Shown here piece after piece: positions 30,801 to 38,482 of a DNA stretch of 61,123 nt (positions are counted from its first letter, which is position 1; each line of letters begins with the position of its first letter). This stretch comes from Chitinophaga pinensis (GTDB lineage: Bacteria > Bacteroidota > Bacteroidia > Chitinophagales > UBA10324), in contig CAMDDP010000012.1 in NCBI GenBank assembly GCA_945892775.1, positions 1 through 61,123 on the forward strand, read 5' to 3'. The notes beneath the pieces are model-generated. The model ran no database searches, was not told the origin of the DNA, and saw only the letters and a list, made by a program, of their open reading frames with translations. Made by a program: the position numbers and the translations under genes.

Positions 30801-31887
30801 ACACATTGCTGTTGTTGTAACACCTGATTCTCTAACACTCTATGTAAATGGAATTCCTTCTACTGATCACACTGCATTTTCAGTTGATGAATTTAACAAT
30901 TCTATTACTGTTGGTGAAGACCCGAATGGTGGAGATCGATTTTTCACCGGAAAAATTGATGAAGTAAGTATTTACAATCGTTCATTAACCAAAAATGAAA
31001 TTCGTGATTTAATGCACTTGACAAAAAATCCGATAAATGATATATCCCTTGTTTTATATTATCAATTCAATGAAACTTCGGGGCCAATTCTGGATAAAGT
31101 TGGAACCAGACATGCTGGTTTATCTGGTGATGCATTGCGCGTTACAAGTTCAGGACCTTTTGGAGGAGGATTCAGTTTTAGAAAAAATATTTCAACTTCC
31201 GGAAATCATAATTTCACAAATACTGGTTTCAATAGCGATTGGGCTTCAGGAACTATTTTTCCAAACGGCGAAGTAGTGGTGTCGCGAATCAACCTGCATC
31301 CTGATCAATTGCCTTCTCAAAATTGGAATGCCCGCAGCTACTGGATTTTGGATAGCTATGGAACAAATTCATTTTTTGATTTGCCCCAGCAAATTTCATT
31401 TGATAAAATCGGAACTGTAAGTACAACCGACCAGCAAAATCCGCATCATTTTAAAATTTATTTACGAGATCACAACGCAGATGGAAATGCCTGGGGGACT
31501 GCAAACGATAGTGCCAATCAATGCACATCAGGCTCTGATGGTTCAGCACAATTCAGCAACATAAGTTCTTTTGTTTCCTCCGCACAATTCGATATAATCA
31601 ATTCGTCAATTGTTACAATTGGAACACAAGAAATTCTTTCAGAGAATTATGAAATGAATGCCGTTGTTTATCCGTCGCCAATTTCAAATACCGAAAAACT
31701 TTTTGTTAAAACGATACTTAAAGGCGAATGCCAGATAGCATTATTTTCAACCATCGGCCAAAAAATAACTGAACAGAAATTCACAAAAGAAACTTCTCTG
31801 TCTTTAAAAAATTTACCCGCTGGAATTTATCACTACATATTTCATTCTTCTGCTTACGAGCAGAATGGCGAGGTGGTTATTCAGTAA
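27853..31887 (+). CDS. T9SS cargo: BNR/sortilin-like propeller, PKD, LamG, sorting domain
   Basis: A 1344-residue secreted protein. Order: signal peptide (about 1-18, ends LNA), a region of about 80 residues of unknown type, a long BNR/sortilin-like beta-propeller (about 95-800) with many S-x-D-G-G-x-x-W motifs (TTNGGTTWN, TTDGGINWI, SIDGGQTF, SHDAGESW, STDAGQTWN, TIDGGSNWI), a PKD module (about 815-895, FPGGNPSSSNIRNPKVVY), a LamG/concanavalin-like domain (about 900-1065, with WSHIAVVVTPDSLTLYVNG and GKIDEVSIYNRSL), another beta region, and a T9SS-type C-terminal domain (about 1265-1344). Propellers of this kind occur in glycan-binding and hydrolase-like surface proteins. No Glu/Asp catalytic site is recognisable to me, so the function is open: likely binding of carbohydrate or protein outside the cell. 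Confidence 0.85.
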   Translation: MKKILFAFFCLTNFTLNAQTPYSTIPLKGGEPEWIQLMFQPDADPGMVSEKFKSYFKTHPFEKNYYTQYYKHWMMLHARDNNGSLFNLPLDDTKFNQTQYLENSKQTALEKAANWQCIGPFDFDKEASSASYAAGAAHVYTTEQSFSNPNILFAGTSNAGVWKSINKGSNWVNMTKDMMLGTVLAIEIDRTNPDIVYFGGAGKVYKTTNGGTTWNQTGDATFNSSSKTIRDIVQSPVNSNELWMAADQGLYHTTDGGINWIQMYTSAWKEIEIHPTNSLIMYAIKMTGVKTEFYKSIDGGQTFINIVNGYPSAVSPDEQKRTEIAVTPAAPNIIYALATGEADGGSGLYGIYVSHDAGESWAFQCCGTGPGGVPDTGTNKNLCGWDDHGGDDGGQWYYDLALEVSPFDSNEVHVGAVNHWISYDGGVNWVCPSKWSHSEKINYVHADIHDIHFYDNDWWISCDGGIFYSHSQGDTFNRKQFGIAGTDFWGFGMGEWEGNEVMVGGTYHNGTLLRDFNTYTNDWLSTMGGDNVLGAVNYGDSRIIYSDYGRHKLSGDRTVDLSSLGTAMLPNNSYIVGEAGDFEFHPNLFNTIYIGRDSSIWKSDDQGATYTLLHNFEGGQITSIEVAPTNPDFIYACYYLNYNGSKKIYKSTDAGQTWNDITPSNTVLNNSFAAPYDIAVSSSNENELWIVRTEQSSSLNNLDGYKVFKTIDGGSNWINLTTAVLNGEYLTCIEHQRGTDGGIYIGTRRAVYYRNNTIPDWVLYNSGLPVSIGSTQVLIDYKEGKVINGTDRSVWESPLYESSLPQATISADKNVSHCTRDTIFFHDHSNMLEPSTTNWSFPGGNPSSSNIRNPKVVYSNPGTYSVELTVSNGAGTSTQTLTDFITVYNECNADTVPGYCLSLDGSDAKAVGPSLNLNSNTVTYSAWIKPIGQQIDWGGIIFCRGGSTTSGVSIKDDNEIRIHWNGDEWWWSSGLFVTDNEWSHIAVVVTPDSLTLYVNGIPSTDHTAFSVDEFNNSITVGEDPNGGDRFFTGKIDEVSIYNRSLTKNEIRDLMHLTKNPINDISLVLYYQFNETSGPILDKVGTRHAGLSGDALRVTSSGPFGGGFSFRKNISTSGNHNFTNTGFNSDWASGTIFPNGEVVVSRINLHPDQLPSQNWNARSYWILDSYGTNSFFDLPQQISFDKIGTVSTTDQQNPHHFKIYLRDHNADGNAWGTANDSANQCTSGSDGSAQFSNISSFVSSAQFDIINSSIVTIGTQEILSENYEMNAVVYPSPISNTEKLFVKTILKGECQIALFSTIGQKITEQKFTKETSLSLKNLPAGIYHYIFHSSAYEQNGEVVIQ

Positions 31888-31905
31888 AATATTTATCCAT
31901 TAAAT

Positions 31906-31940
31906 AAAGAAGCCATCTGTATTTTACAGATGGCTTCTTT
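31906..31940. terminator. Bidirectional terminator between propeller gene and FKBP gene
   Basis: AAAGAAGCCATCTGTA and TACAGATGGCTTCTTT form a perfect 16-bp stem with a 3-nt loop. It lies between two convergent stops and can serve both. The core GCCATCT is shared with the terminator at 3311. Confidence 0.88.
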
Positions 31941-31963
31941 GCATTAAAACTTGGGCGCAAAAA

Positions 31964-32398
31964 TTATTTAATCCCTAACAGTTCCACTTCAAAAACTAAG
32001 GTGCTGTTCGGACCAATGTCAGAACCGGTTTGTTGTTCGCCATAAGCAAGGTTTGGTGGAAGAAATAATTTCCATTTGCTTCCAACTGGCATCAATTGTA
32101 AAGCTTCTGTCCATCCACTGATGACTCTGTTTAAAGGAAAACTTGCGGACTGACCTCGTTGAACAGAACTGTCGAACACTGTTCCATTAATCAATGAACC
32201 ATGATAATGACAGGTTACAGTATCAGTTGCTCTTGGTTTTTGACCATCTCCTGTAACCATTATTTCATACTGCAAGCCACTTTCCAAGCTTACAACTCCT
32301 GGCCTTAATTTATTTTTTTCTAAAAACTCAATTCCTTCTTTCAGATTCTTTTCAGCTTTATCTGATTTGATTTGAAATAATTTGTCTGTGATTCCCAT
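31964..32398 (-). CDS. FKBP-type peptidyl-prolyl cis-trans isomerase
   Basis: A 144-residue folding helper that turns prolyl peptide bonds. There is a short helical N-terminus (about 1-35, [15 protein letters not shown]) of the FklB/FkpA kind, then an FKBP domain: [57 protein letters not shown] and IPPxLAYGE-like [13 protein letters not shown]. The end FEVELLGIK is typical. The protein has no signal peptide and is probably cytoplasmic, unlike most FkpA-type relatives in Bacteroidota that are exported. It shares a bidirectional terminator with the propeller gene. Confidence 0.92.
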   Translation of the reverse strand: MGITDKLFQIKSDKAEKNLKEGIEFLEKNKLRPGVVSLESGLQYEIMVTGDGQKPRATDTVTCHYHGSLINGTVFDSSVQRGQSASFPLNRVISGWTEALQLMPVGSKWKLFLPPNLAYGEQQTGSDIGPNSTLVFEVELLGIK

Positions 32399-32491
32399 TC
32401 TTAAAAAAGTTTGTTTGTTTATTAATTATCTAAGTACAAACTTACAGAACTTACTTCTAACACAACAAACAATTAAAAGACAGATATTAAT

Positions 32492-32499
32492 TATCTTTG
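32492..32499 (+). promoter_or_regulatory. -7 box (TATCTTTG) upstream of moaA
   Basis: TATCTTTG lies 68 bp before the moaA ATG. There is no TTG at the ideal distance. The long leader could hold regulation, but I saw no molybdenum-cofactor riboswitch fold. Confidence 0.4.
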
Positions 32500-32567
32500 T
32501 ATCATAAAAAGTTGACCTAAAGAATAATTTAAATTTTTAATAAAAACCTGAAACACGAAATTGAAAA

Positions 32568-33548
32568 ATGCTTAAAGACTCTTTTGGTCGTATACATGAT
32601 TACCTGCGAATTTCGCTGACAGATAAATGCAATTTGCGTTGTGTTTATTGTCATCCAACTAATTCTCTTCAAGGACATCATGACTATGCAAAGAATATGT
32701 CAGCAAAAGAAATAGAAAAAATAGTTTCCATATTTGTTAAAGAAGGAGTTAATAAAATTCGCCTAACAGGAGGCGAACCATTAATAAGAAAGGATGCAAA
32801 AGAAATTATAACCCGGTTGTCAAACTTTCCCGTCAGCCTTCATATCACAACCAACGGAGTTTTCATTCATGAATTTATCGACACTTTCAAGCAGGCGAAA
32901 TTAAAATCAGTGAATGTGAGTTTGGATTCATTAAAAAAAGAGAGAAATTTCACCCTTAGCAAACGTGATGAATTTGAAAGAGTCAAATGCAATATTGATT
33001 TGTTGCTCGAAAATAATTTTCATGTGAAGGTGAATGTAGTAGTGATGAATGGAATAAACTCCGATGAGGTTAATGACTTCATTGAATGGACAAAAGATTC
33101 TCATTTACACATTCGATTCATTGAGTTCATGCCATTTCCAGGCAACAAATGGGATCATGAAAAAGTTTTTACACATCAACAAATTTTTAATGTTGTTTCT
33201 GAAAAATATAAAGTTGAAAAAATACTGGATGAGAAACACGATACGGCTAAAAAATATTTCATTCCAAATCACAAAGGAACTTTTGCGGTAATCAGTACTA
33301 TGAGTGAGCCTTTTTGCAGCGGATGCAATCGAATTCGAATAACAACAGATGGTAAAATGCGTAACTGTTTGTTTTCAAAAACTGAAACTGATTTACTCTC
33401 AGCCCTTCGTGTAGGAAATGATATCACACCATTAATTCGTGAAAATCTTTATGGCAAACATTATATGCTCGGTGGAAACAATGATGAACAATGGGGAGAG
33501 AAAGAAACTACTTCTAACAGAAGAAGCATGCTTGGAATAGGTGGTTAA
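32568..33548 (+). CDS. moaA: GTP 3',8-cyclase MoaA (molybdenum cofactor synthesis)
   Basis: A radical-SAM enzyme that starts molybdopterin synthesis by rearranging GTP. The SAM cluster cysteines are Cys21, Cys25 and Cys28 in KCNLRCVYC, and the C-terminal cluster is in FCSGCNRIRITTDGKMRNC. RLTGGEPLIRKD is present. It ends in the conserved GG dipeptide (GIGG) needed for activity in the family. Length 326 is normal. moeA starts 23 bp after it, so the two form an operon. Other cofactor genes (moaC, moaE, moaD, moeB) are not in the window and must lie elsewhere if the pathway is complete. Confidence 0.95.
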   Translation: MLKDSFGRIHDYLRISLTDKCNLRCVYCHPTNSLQGHHDYAKNMSAKEIEKIVSIFVKEGVNKIRLTGGEPLIRKDAKEIITRLSNFPVSLHITTNGVFIHEFIDTFKQAKLKSVNVSLDSLKKERNFTLSKRDEFERVKCNIDLLLENNFHVKVNVVVMNGINSDEVNDFIEWTKDSHLHIRFIEFMPFPGNKWDHEKVFTHQQIFNVVSEKYKVEKILDEKHDTAKKYFIPNHKGTFAVISTMSEPFCSGCNRIRITTDGKMRNCLFSKTETDLLSALRVGNDITPLIRENLYGKHYMLGGNNDEQWGEKETTSNRRSMLGIGG

Positions 33549-33571
33549 TTATTTATTATTTTCATAATCCG

Positions 33572-34753
33572 ATGGTCACAGTTATAGAAGCAAGGAACGC
33601 AATAATCAATAGCGTCAAACAAGGAAGAAAAGAATTTTTATCATTATCAAAATCACTAGGAAGTATTTTATCTGAAGATATACTTTCTCGAATTGATTCG
33701 CCACCATTTGATAACTCAGCAGTGGATGGATATGCTTTCAGATATAGTAATTTACTGAATCAGCATGAAATAAAAATTATCGGTGAATCAGCAGCCGGAA
33801 AAAGTTTTTCAAAGAAAATAAAAGACGGAGAAGCTGTTCGGATCTTTACAGGAGCTGAAATTCCTTCCGGGGCTGATACAGTAGTAATGCAGGAAAAAAT
33901 ATTAATCAAAAATGACAAGTTAATTATTCTTGATGATAAAATTTTTATTGGTTCAAATATTAGAATTAAGGGATCGCAAATAAAAAAGAAAGAACTGGCG
34001 TTAAAAAAAGGCACAGAATTAAATGCTGGGGCAATTGGCTTCTTAGCTTCTATTGGAATTAACAAATCTCAAGTTTTCTCCAAACCGAAAATTGCAATCA
34101 TTGTAACAGGAAATGAATTACAAAAGACAGGAACAAATCTGAAGACAGGGAATATTTATGAATCAAATTCAATTGCGTTGCAAGGTGCTCTTCAATCAAT
34201 TGGAATAAATTTTATAAAAACCTTTATTGTTAAGGATAATAAAAAATCAATTCGTGCTGCTTTTAGAAAAGCAATAAAAAAATCTGATTTTATTCTATTC
34301 ACCGGGGGAATTTCGGTAGGAGATTATGATTATGTCGGAAAAATAATGAAGGAAGAAAAAGTGAAAACAATCTTTTACAAAGTGAAACAGAAACCAGGAA
34401 AGCCGTTGTTCTTCGGTATAAAAAACAAAAATTATATTTTCGGCTTACCAGGAAATCCCGCTTCTGTTTTAACTTGCTTTTACGAATATGTAATTCCAGC
34501 ACTACGAAATTTTCAGGGTTTTGCAAATCCATTTCTACCCACTATTTCAGTTCCATTAACAAAATCAATCAATAAAAAAGTCGGCCTAACCTATTTTCTG
34601 AAAGGAATAACAGATTACAAAACAGCGACACCTTTAGAAGGCCAGGAATCTTTCATAATGAAATCGTTTTCAGATTCGAATTGCTTAATTCTAATGCCTG
34701 AAGAAACGGAAACCCTACTTACAGGCGATACAGTTGAAATTCATTTGCTATAA
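33572..34753 (+). CDS. moeA: Molybdopterin molybdenumtransferase MoeA
   Basis: Inserts molybdate into adenylylated molybdopterin, the last common step of the cofactor pathway. The 393-residue protein has SPPFDNSAVDGYAF near the N-terminus, FTGAEIPSGADTVVMQE, GNELQKTGTNLKTGNIYESN, FTGGISVGDYDYV and the loop QKPGKPLFFGIKN with the following FGLPGNPASVLTCFYEY, in the expected order. It follows moaA by 23 bp. The gene is highly Lys- and Ile-rich, as its AT-rich neighbours are. No frameshift was seen. Confidence 0.94.
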   Translation: MVTVIEARNAIINSVKQGRKEFLSLSKSLGSILSEDILSRIDSPPFDNSAVDGYAFRYSNLLNQHEIKIIGESAAGKSFSKKIKDGEAVRIFTGAEIPSGADTVVMQEKILIKNDKLIILDDKIFIGSNIRIKGSQIKKKELALKKGTELNAGAIGFLASIGINKSQVFSKPKIAIIVTGNELQKTGTNLKTGNIYESNSIALQGALQSIGINFIKTFIVKDNKKSIRAAFRKAIKKSDFILFTGGISVGDYDYVGKIMKEEKVKTIFYKVKQKPGKPLFFGIKNKNYIFGLPGNPASVLTCFYEYVIPALRNFQGFANPFLPTISVPLTKSINKKVGLTYFLKGITDYKTATPLEGQESFIMKSFSDSNCLILMPEETETLLTGDTVEIHLL

Positions 34754-34872
34754 ATAATTTATTACCAATAGTCAAAAATAGCAACCCCTTTTACGAATTA
34801 ATAATCTTGTAAAATTCTAGTCGCATTTTTTATTTTAGTTTTCTCATTAATCAATTTTACTTTTAATGAATT

Positions 34873-36414
34873 ATGCTAGTAAAAACTTATGGCTCCGCCG
34901 TATTTGGAATTGATGCCCAAACAATCACCATAGAAACTTATTATGGTAGTGGTCAACTTAATTATGTAGTAGTTGGCCTACCTGATGGGGCTGTTAGAGA
35001 AAGTTTATACCGGATTGAAGCCGCTTTTAAAACATGTGATTTAAAAATGCCTCGACAACGATTGGTTATAAATCTTGCTCCTGCCGACATTAAAAAAGAG
35101 GGCTCAGCTTATGATTTACCAATGGCAATTGGGATATTGGGAGTTTCAGAGCAAGTCAATCTTGATTTGTTAGATAAGTATATTATCATGGGAGAACTTT
35201 CTTTAGATGGAAGTTTGCGGCCAATAAAAGGAGCGCTACCAATTGCTATTCAAGCACGAAAGGAGGAGTATAAAGGATTTATTCTTCCAAAAGAAAATGC
35301 AAGAGAGGCGGCCATCGTGAGCAAAATTGATGTGTTTGGTATGAGCCATATTAATGATGTGATTGATTTTCTAAATGGAAAAAGCAACCCTGAACCTGTA
35401 TTTGTTGATACACGAAAAGAATTTGCTGCATCTCAAAGTGGTATTGATTTTGATTTTTCAGAAGTAAAAGGTCAAGAAAATATTAAACGCGCAATGGAAA
35501 TATCAGCGGCAGGCGGACATAATGTTATTTTGATTGGCCCGCCAGGTGCAGGAAAAACTATGCTTGCTAAAAGGCTGCCAACTATTCTTCCTCCACTTTC
35601 ACTTTCAGAAGCGTTGGAGACAACCAAGATTCATTCGGTAGCTGGAAAATTACCTGCTGATACTGCTCTTGTTTCATTGCGACCATTTCGTTCTCCGCAT
35701 CACACTATCAGCGATGTGGCTTTAGTTGGAGGTGGAAATAATCCTCAGCCAGGTGAAATTTCATTAGCACACAATGGCGTTTTATTTTTAGATGAGCTAC
35801 CAGAATTCAAAAGAACAGTATTAGAAGTTTTGCGCCAACCAATGGAAGAGCGCAAAGTCACTATTTCACGCGCAAGGTTTTCAGTTGATTATCCCTCAAG
35901 TTTTATGTTGATTGCTTCAATGAATCCTTGCCCATGTGGCTACTACAATCACCCTGAAAAAGACTGCGTTTGTGCGCCTGGTGTAGTTCAGAAATATTTG
36001 AATAAAATTTCAGGTCCATTATTAGATCGTATTGATTTACATGTTGAAGTTACCCCAGTTCCATTTTCCGAATTATCTTCAAAATCACTTTCTGAAAAAA
36101 GTGAAGCCATTCGCGAACGAGTAGTGAAAGCCAGAAACATTCAAATAGAAAGATTTAAAGAAAAGAAAAATATTCACAGCAATGCACAAATGGAAAGCAA
36201 GCAAGTGCGAGAAATTTGCAAACTCACTTTAGCCGGAGAAACCCTTTTAAAAACTGCTATGGAACGATTAAATCTTTCGGCAAGAGCCTACGATAGAATT
36301 TTAAAAGTTGCACGTACTATCGCCGACTTAGCAGATAGCAATGACATAAAAACCGAACATCTTGCAGAAGCTATTCATTACCGAAGTTTGGATAAAGAAA
36401 ACTGGGCAGGATAA
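34873..36414 (+). CDS. YifB/ComM family Mg-chelatase-like AAA+ ATPase
   Basis: A 513-residue protein with an N-terminal ChlI/Lon-type domain (about 1-170), an AAA+ core with Walker A GPPGAGKTML and Walker B LFLDELPEF, and a C-terminal Mg-chelatase domain (LSARAYDRILKVARTIADL). The Cys-rich loop NPCPCGYYNHPEKDCVC is typical. In gamma-proteobacteria the orthologue ComM is a branch-migration helicase in natural transformation; that role is inferred by family here. It stands 119 bp after moeA on the same strand. Confidence 0.92.
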   Translation: MLVKTYGSAVFGIDAQTITIETYYGSGQLNYVVVGLPDGAVRESLYRIEAAFKTCDLKMPRQRLVINLAPADIKKEGSAYDLPMAIGILGVSEQVNLDLLDKYIIMGELSLDGSLRPIKGALPIAIQARKEEYKGFILPKENAREAAIVSKIDVFGMSHINDVIDFLNGKSNPEPVFVDTRKEFAASQSGIDFDFSEVKGQENIKRAMEISAAGGHNVILIGPPGAGKTMLAKRLPTILPPLSLSEALETTKIHSVAGKLPADTALVSLRPFRSPHHTISDVALVGGGNNPQPGEISLAHNGVLFLDELPEFKRTVLEVLRQPMEERKVTISRARFSVDYPSSFMLIASMNPCPCGYYNHPEKDCVCAPGVVQKYLNKISGPLLDRIDLHVEVTPVPFSELSSKSLSEKSEAIRERVVKARNIQIERFKEKKNIHSNAQMESKQVREICKLTLAGETLLKTAMERLNLSARAYDRILKVARTIADLADSNDIKTEHLAEAIHYRSLDKENWAG

Positions 36415-36452
36415 TTATAAAAACAATAAGCAATTAACTAAAACAGAGCAAC

Positions 36453-36460
36453 TATTTTCG
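36453..36460 (+). promoter_or_regulatory. Variant -7 box (TATTTTCG) directly before OMP gene
   Basis: TATTTTCG ends 4 bp before the ATG at 36465 and is followed by CC as at 27827. Transcription would begin at or just before the start codon, implying a leaderless message if it is real. Confidence 0.35.
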
Positions 36461-36464
36461 CCAC

Positions 36465-37217
36465 ATGCGAAATCTCAGCTTTCTATTTTGTTTACTCGCC
36501 GTCAATTCTGTTGCACAAAAAACAAGCAACATTAAAGACACTTTATTAAATGCTAAAATCATAAGTGGTGCTTATACTTTTCAAATTCCCGCTGCTGATA
36601 TGGCAAAAAGATTTGGAAACGGAAGCACCATTGAAGGAAATTTTTTATTCAAGGTCGGAAATAATTGGTTAATAGGAGCAAGCGGAGGGTTTTTATTTAG
36701 TTCTAATATTCGTGAAGACACCATTTTAGATGCTTTAAAAACAATAAGCGGAAATTTCATTAGTAGCAATGGAATTTATTCCTCAATTGTTTTAAACGAA
36801 CGCGGCTATCTAATTCAGGCAAAACTGGGTAAAATAATTCCTGTTTTTGACTCTAATCCAAATTCAGGAATTATGACAACCATCGGCGCCGGATTCATAC
36901 AACATAAAATAAAAATTCAGGAAATAGGAAACGACCTTCCTCAATTTGCAGGAGATTACGTAAAAGGTTACGACCGATTAACCAATGGCATTTGCTTTAG
37001 TCAGTTTTTGGGGATTATTCATTTTGACCCTAAAAAACTGTTAAACTTTTACACCGGAATTGAAGTGACAGAAGGCTTTACTCAAAATAGGCGTGATTGG
37101 AATTTTGATCAACAACTAGTGGATAGAACCAACCGCTTCGACTTATTAATTGGTTTGAAACTAGCCTGGTTTCTTCCGTTTTATGGCCATACTTACCAAG
37201 AATTTTATACTCATTAA
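36465..37217 (+). CDS. Exported outer-membrane-type protein, unknown function
   Basis: A 250-residue protein with a signal peptide (MRNLSFLFCLLAVNSVAQ) and alternating beta strands that suggest an outer membrane barrel (NNWLIGASGGFLFSS, LIQAKLGKIIPVF, TTIGAGFIQHKIKI, LLIGLKLAWFLPFYGHTYQEFYTH). No family is recognised with confidence. Its stop overlaps the waaA start by 1 bp (TAATG), so the two are coupled; a link to lipopolysaccharide export or to WaaA function is possible but unproven. Confidence 0.7.
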   Translation: MRNLSFLFCLLAVNSVAQKTSNIKDTLLNAKIISGAYTFQIPAADMAKRFGNGSTIEGNFLFKVGNNWLIGASGGFLFSSNIREDTILDALKTISGNFISSNGIYSSIVLNERGYLIQAKLGKIIPVFDSNPNSGIMTTIGAGFIQHKIKIQEIGNDLPQFAGDYVKGYDRLTNGICFSQFLGIIHFDPKKLLNFYTGIEVTEGFTQNRRDWNFDQQLVDRTNRFDLLIGLKLAWFLPFYGHTYQEFYTH

Positions 37218-38482
37218 TGAATCTTATTTATTTTTTTCTTTATGATTTAGCTATTCAATTTTATCTTCTCGCTATTCGTATTGCATCTCCGTTCAATTCA
37301 AAAGCGAAACTATGGCTGAGTGGAAGAAAAAAGTTGTTCGATGAATTAAAAAAAAATATTCCACAGAACGATTATATCGTGTGGATGCACTGCGCATCGA
37401 TTGGTGAATATGAACAAGGCCGACCGGTTATTGAAAAACTGAGATTTGAAAATAAAAATGTTAAAATATTGCTCACTTTTTTTTCTCCAAGCGGATATGA
37501 GCAAAGAAAAAAAATTTCTGATGCTGATTATATTTTTTATATGCCTATCGATACAAAAAGAAATGCTCAGAAGTTTGTCGAAATTACAAATCCAAGATTA
37601 GTAATTTTTGTCAAGTACGAATTTTGGCTTCACCACTTGCTCGAATTAGCAAATAAAAACATCCCCACCATTCTCATTTCCGGTATTTTTAGAAAAGAGC
37701 AATTTTTATTTAAGTGGTATGGCAAACCAATGCTTTTAGTTATTAACTCATTCAAAAAAATATTTGTACAGGATGAAAATTCATATGCGCTACTCAATGA
37801 ATTTAAAATTTCAAATTCAGTTCTTTCTTCAGATACAAGATTTGACCGTGTAATTCAAATAAAAAATAATGCAAAACAATTTGCTTTCATTGAAAAATTT
37901 TGTGATAGCAGTAAAATAATAATAGCTGGAAGCACTTGGCCTGAAGATGAAAAAATACTGATTCAATATATTCGGCAACAAGAAAAATCAAATTTAAAAT
38001 GGATAATATCTCCACATGAAATCAGCAAATCACATATTGATTCTTTAATGAATCAACTGGGAGAAAAATCTATTCGATTCTCTCAAAATGAAAATGCAAT
38101 CAACGACAAACAAATTTTAGTGATTGATAATATTGGAATGCTAAGTAGCATTTACCGCTATGCATCCATTGCCTATATAGGTGGCGGATTTGGAAATGGA
38201 ATCCATAATATTTTAGAAGCAGCGGTTTATGGCATCCCAGTTTTATTTGGACCAAATTTTATTAAATCAAATGAAGCAAAAGATTTAATTTCTCAAAAGA
38301 GTTGTTTTTGCATTCATAATGAACCAGATTTCACTTCCACAATCAATCAGCTTCTGAACGATAAAAAACAATACGAACAATGTGTAATTGATAATAGTGG
38401 GTATGTAAAAAACAAATCAGGTGCAACAGATCAAATTGTAAAATACATTAATAAAGAAATTTTAAAAAATAAGTCAGACTAA
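37217..38482 (+). CDS. waaA: 3-deoxy-D-manno-octulosonic acid (Kdo) transferase WaaA/KdtA
   Basis: Transfers Kdo from CMP-Kdo to lipid IVA at the inner membrane, starting the lipopolysaccharide core. It has an N-terminal membrane anchor (about 3-24), the GT30 N-terminal domain (VWMHCASIGEYEQGRPV) and the C-terminal donor-binding domain with AGSTWPEDE, SIAYIGGGFGNGIHNILEAAVYGIPVLFGP. Length 421 is normal. It is coupled by 1 bp to the preceding gene and overlaps the convergent Q/P-rich gene by 9 bp at the 3' end. The result implies this organism makes Kdo-containing lipid A, the presumed substrate context for the PagL-like protein at 10619. Confidence 0.93.
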   Translation: MNLIYFFLYDLAIQFYLLAIRIASPFNSKAKLWLSGRKKLFDELKKNIPQNDYIVWMHCASIGEYEQGRPVIEKLRFENKNVKILLTFFSPSGYEQRKKISDADYIFYMPIDTKRNAQKFVEITNPRLVIFVKYEFWLHHLLELANKNIPTILISGIFRKEQFLFKWYGKPMLLVINSFKKIFVQDENSYALLNEFKISNSVLSSDTRFDRVIQIKNNAKQFAFIEKFCDSSKIIIAGSTWPEDEKILIQYIRQQEKSNLKWIISPHEISKSHIDSLMNQLGEKSIRFSQNENAINDKQILVIDNIGMLSSIYRYASIAYIGGGFGNGIHNILEAAVYGIPVLFGPNFIKSNEAKDLISQKSCFCIHNEPDFTSTINQLLNDKKQYEQCVIDNSGYVKNKSGATDQIVKYINKEILKNKSD

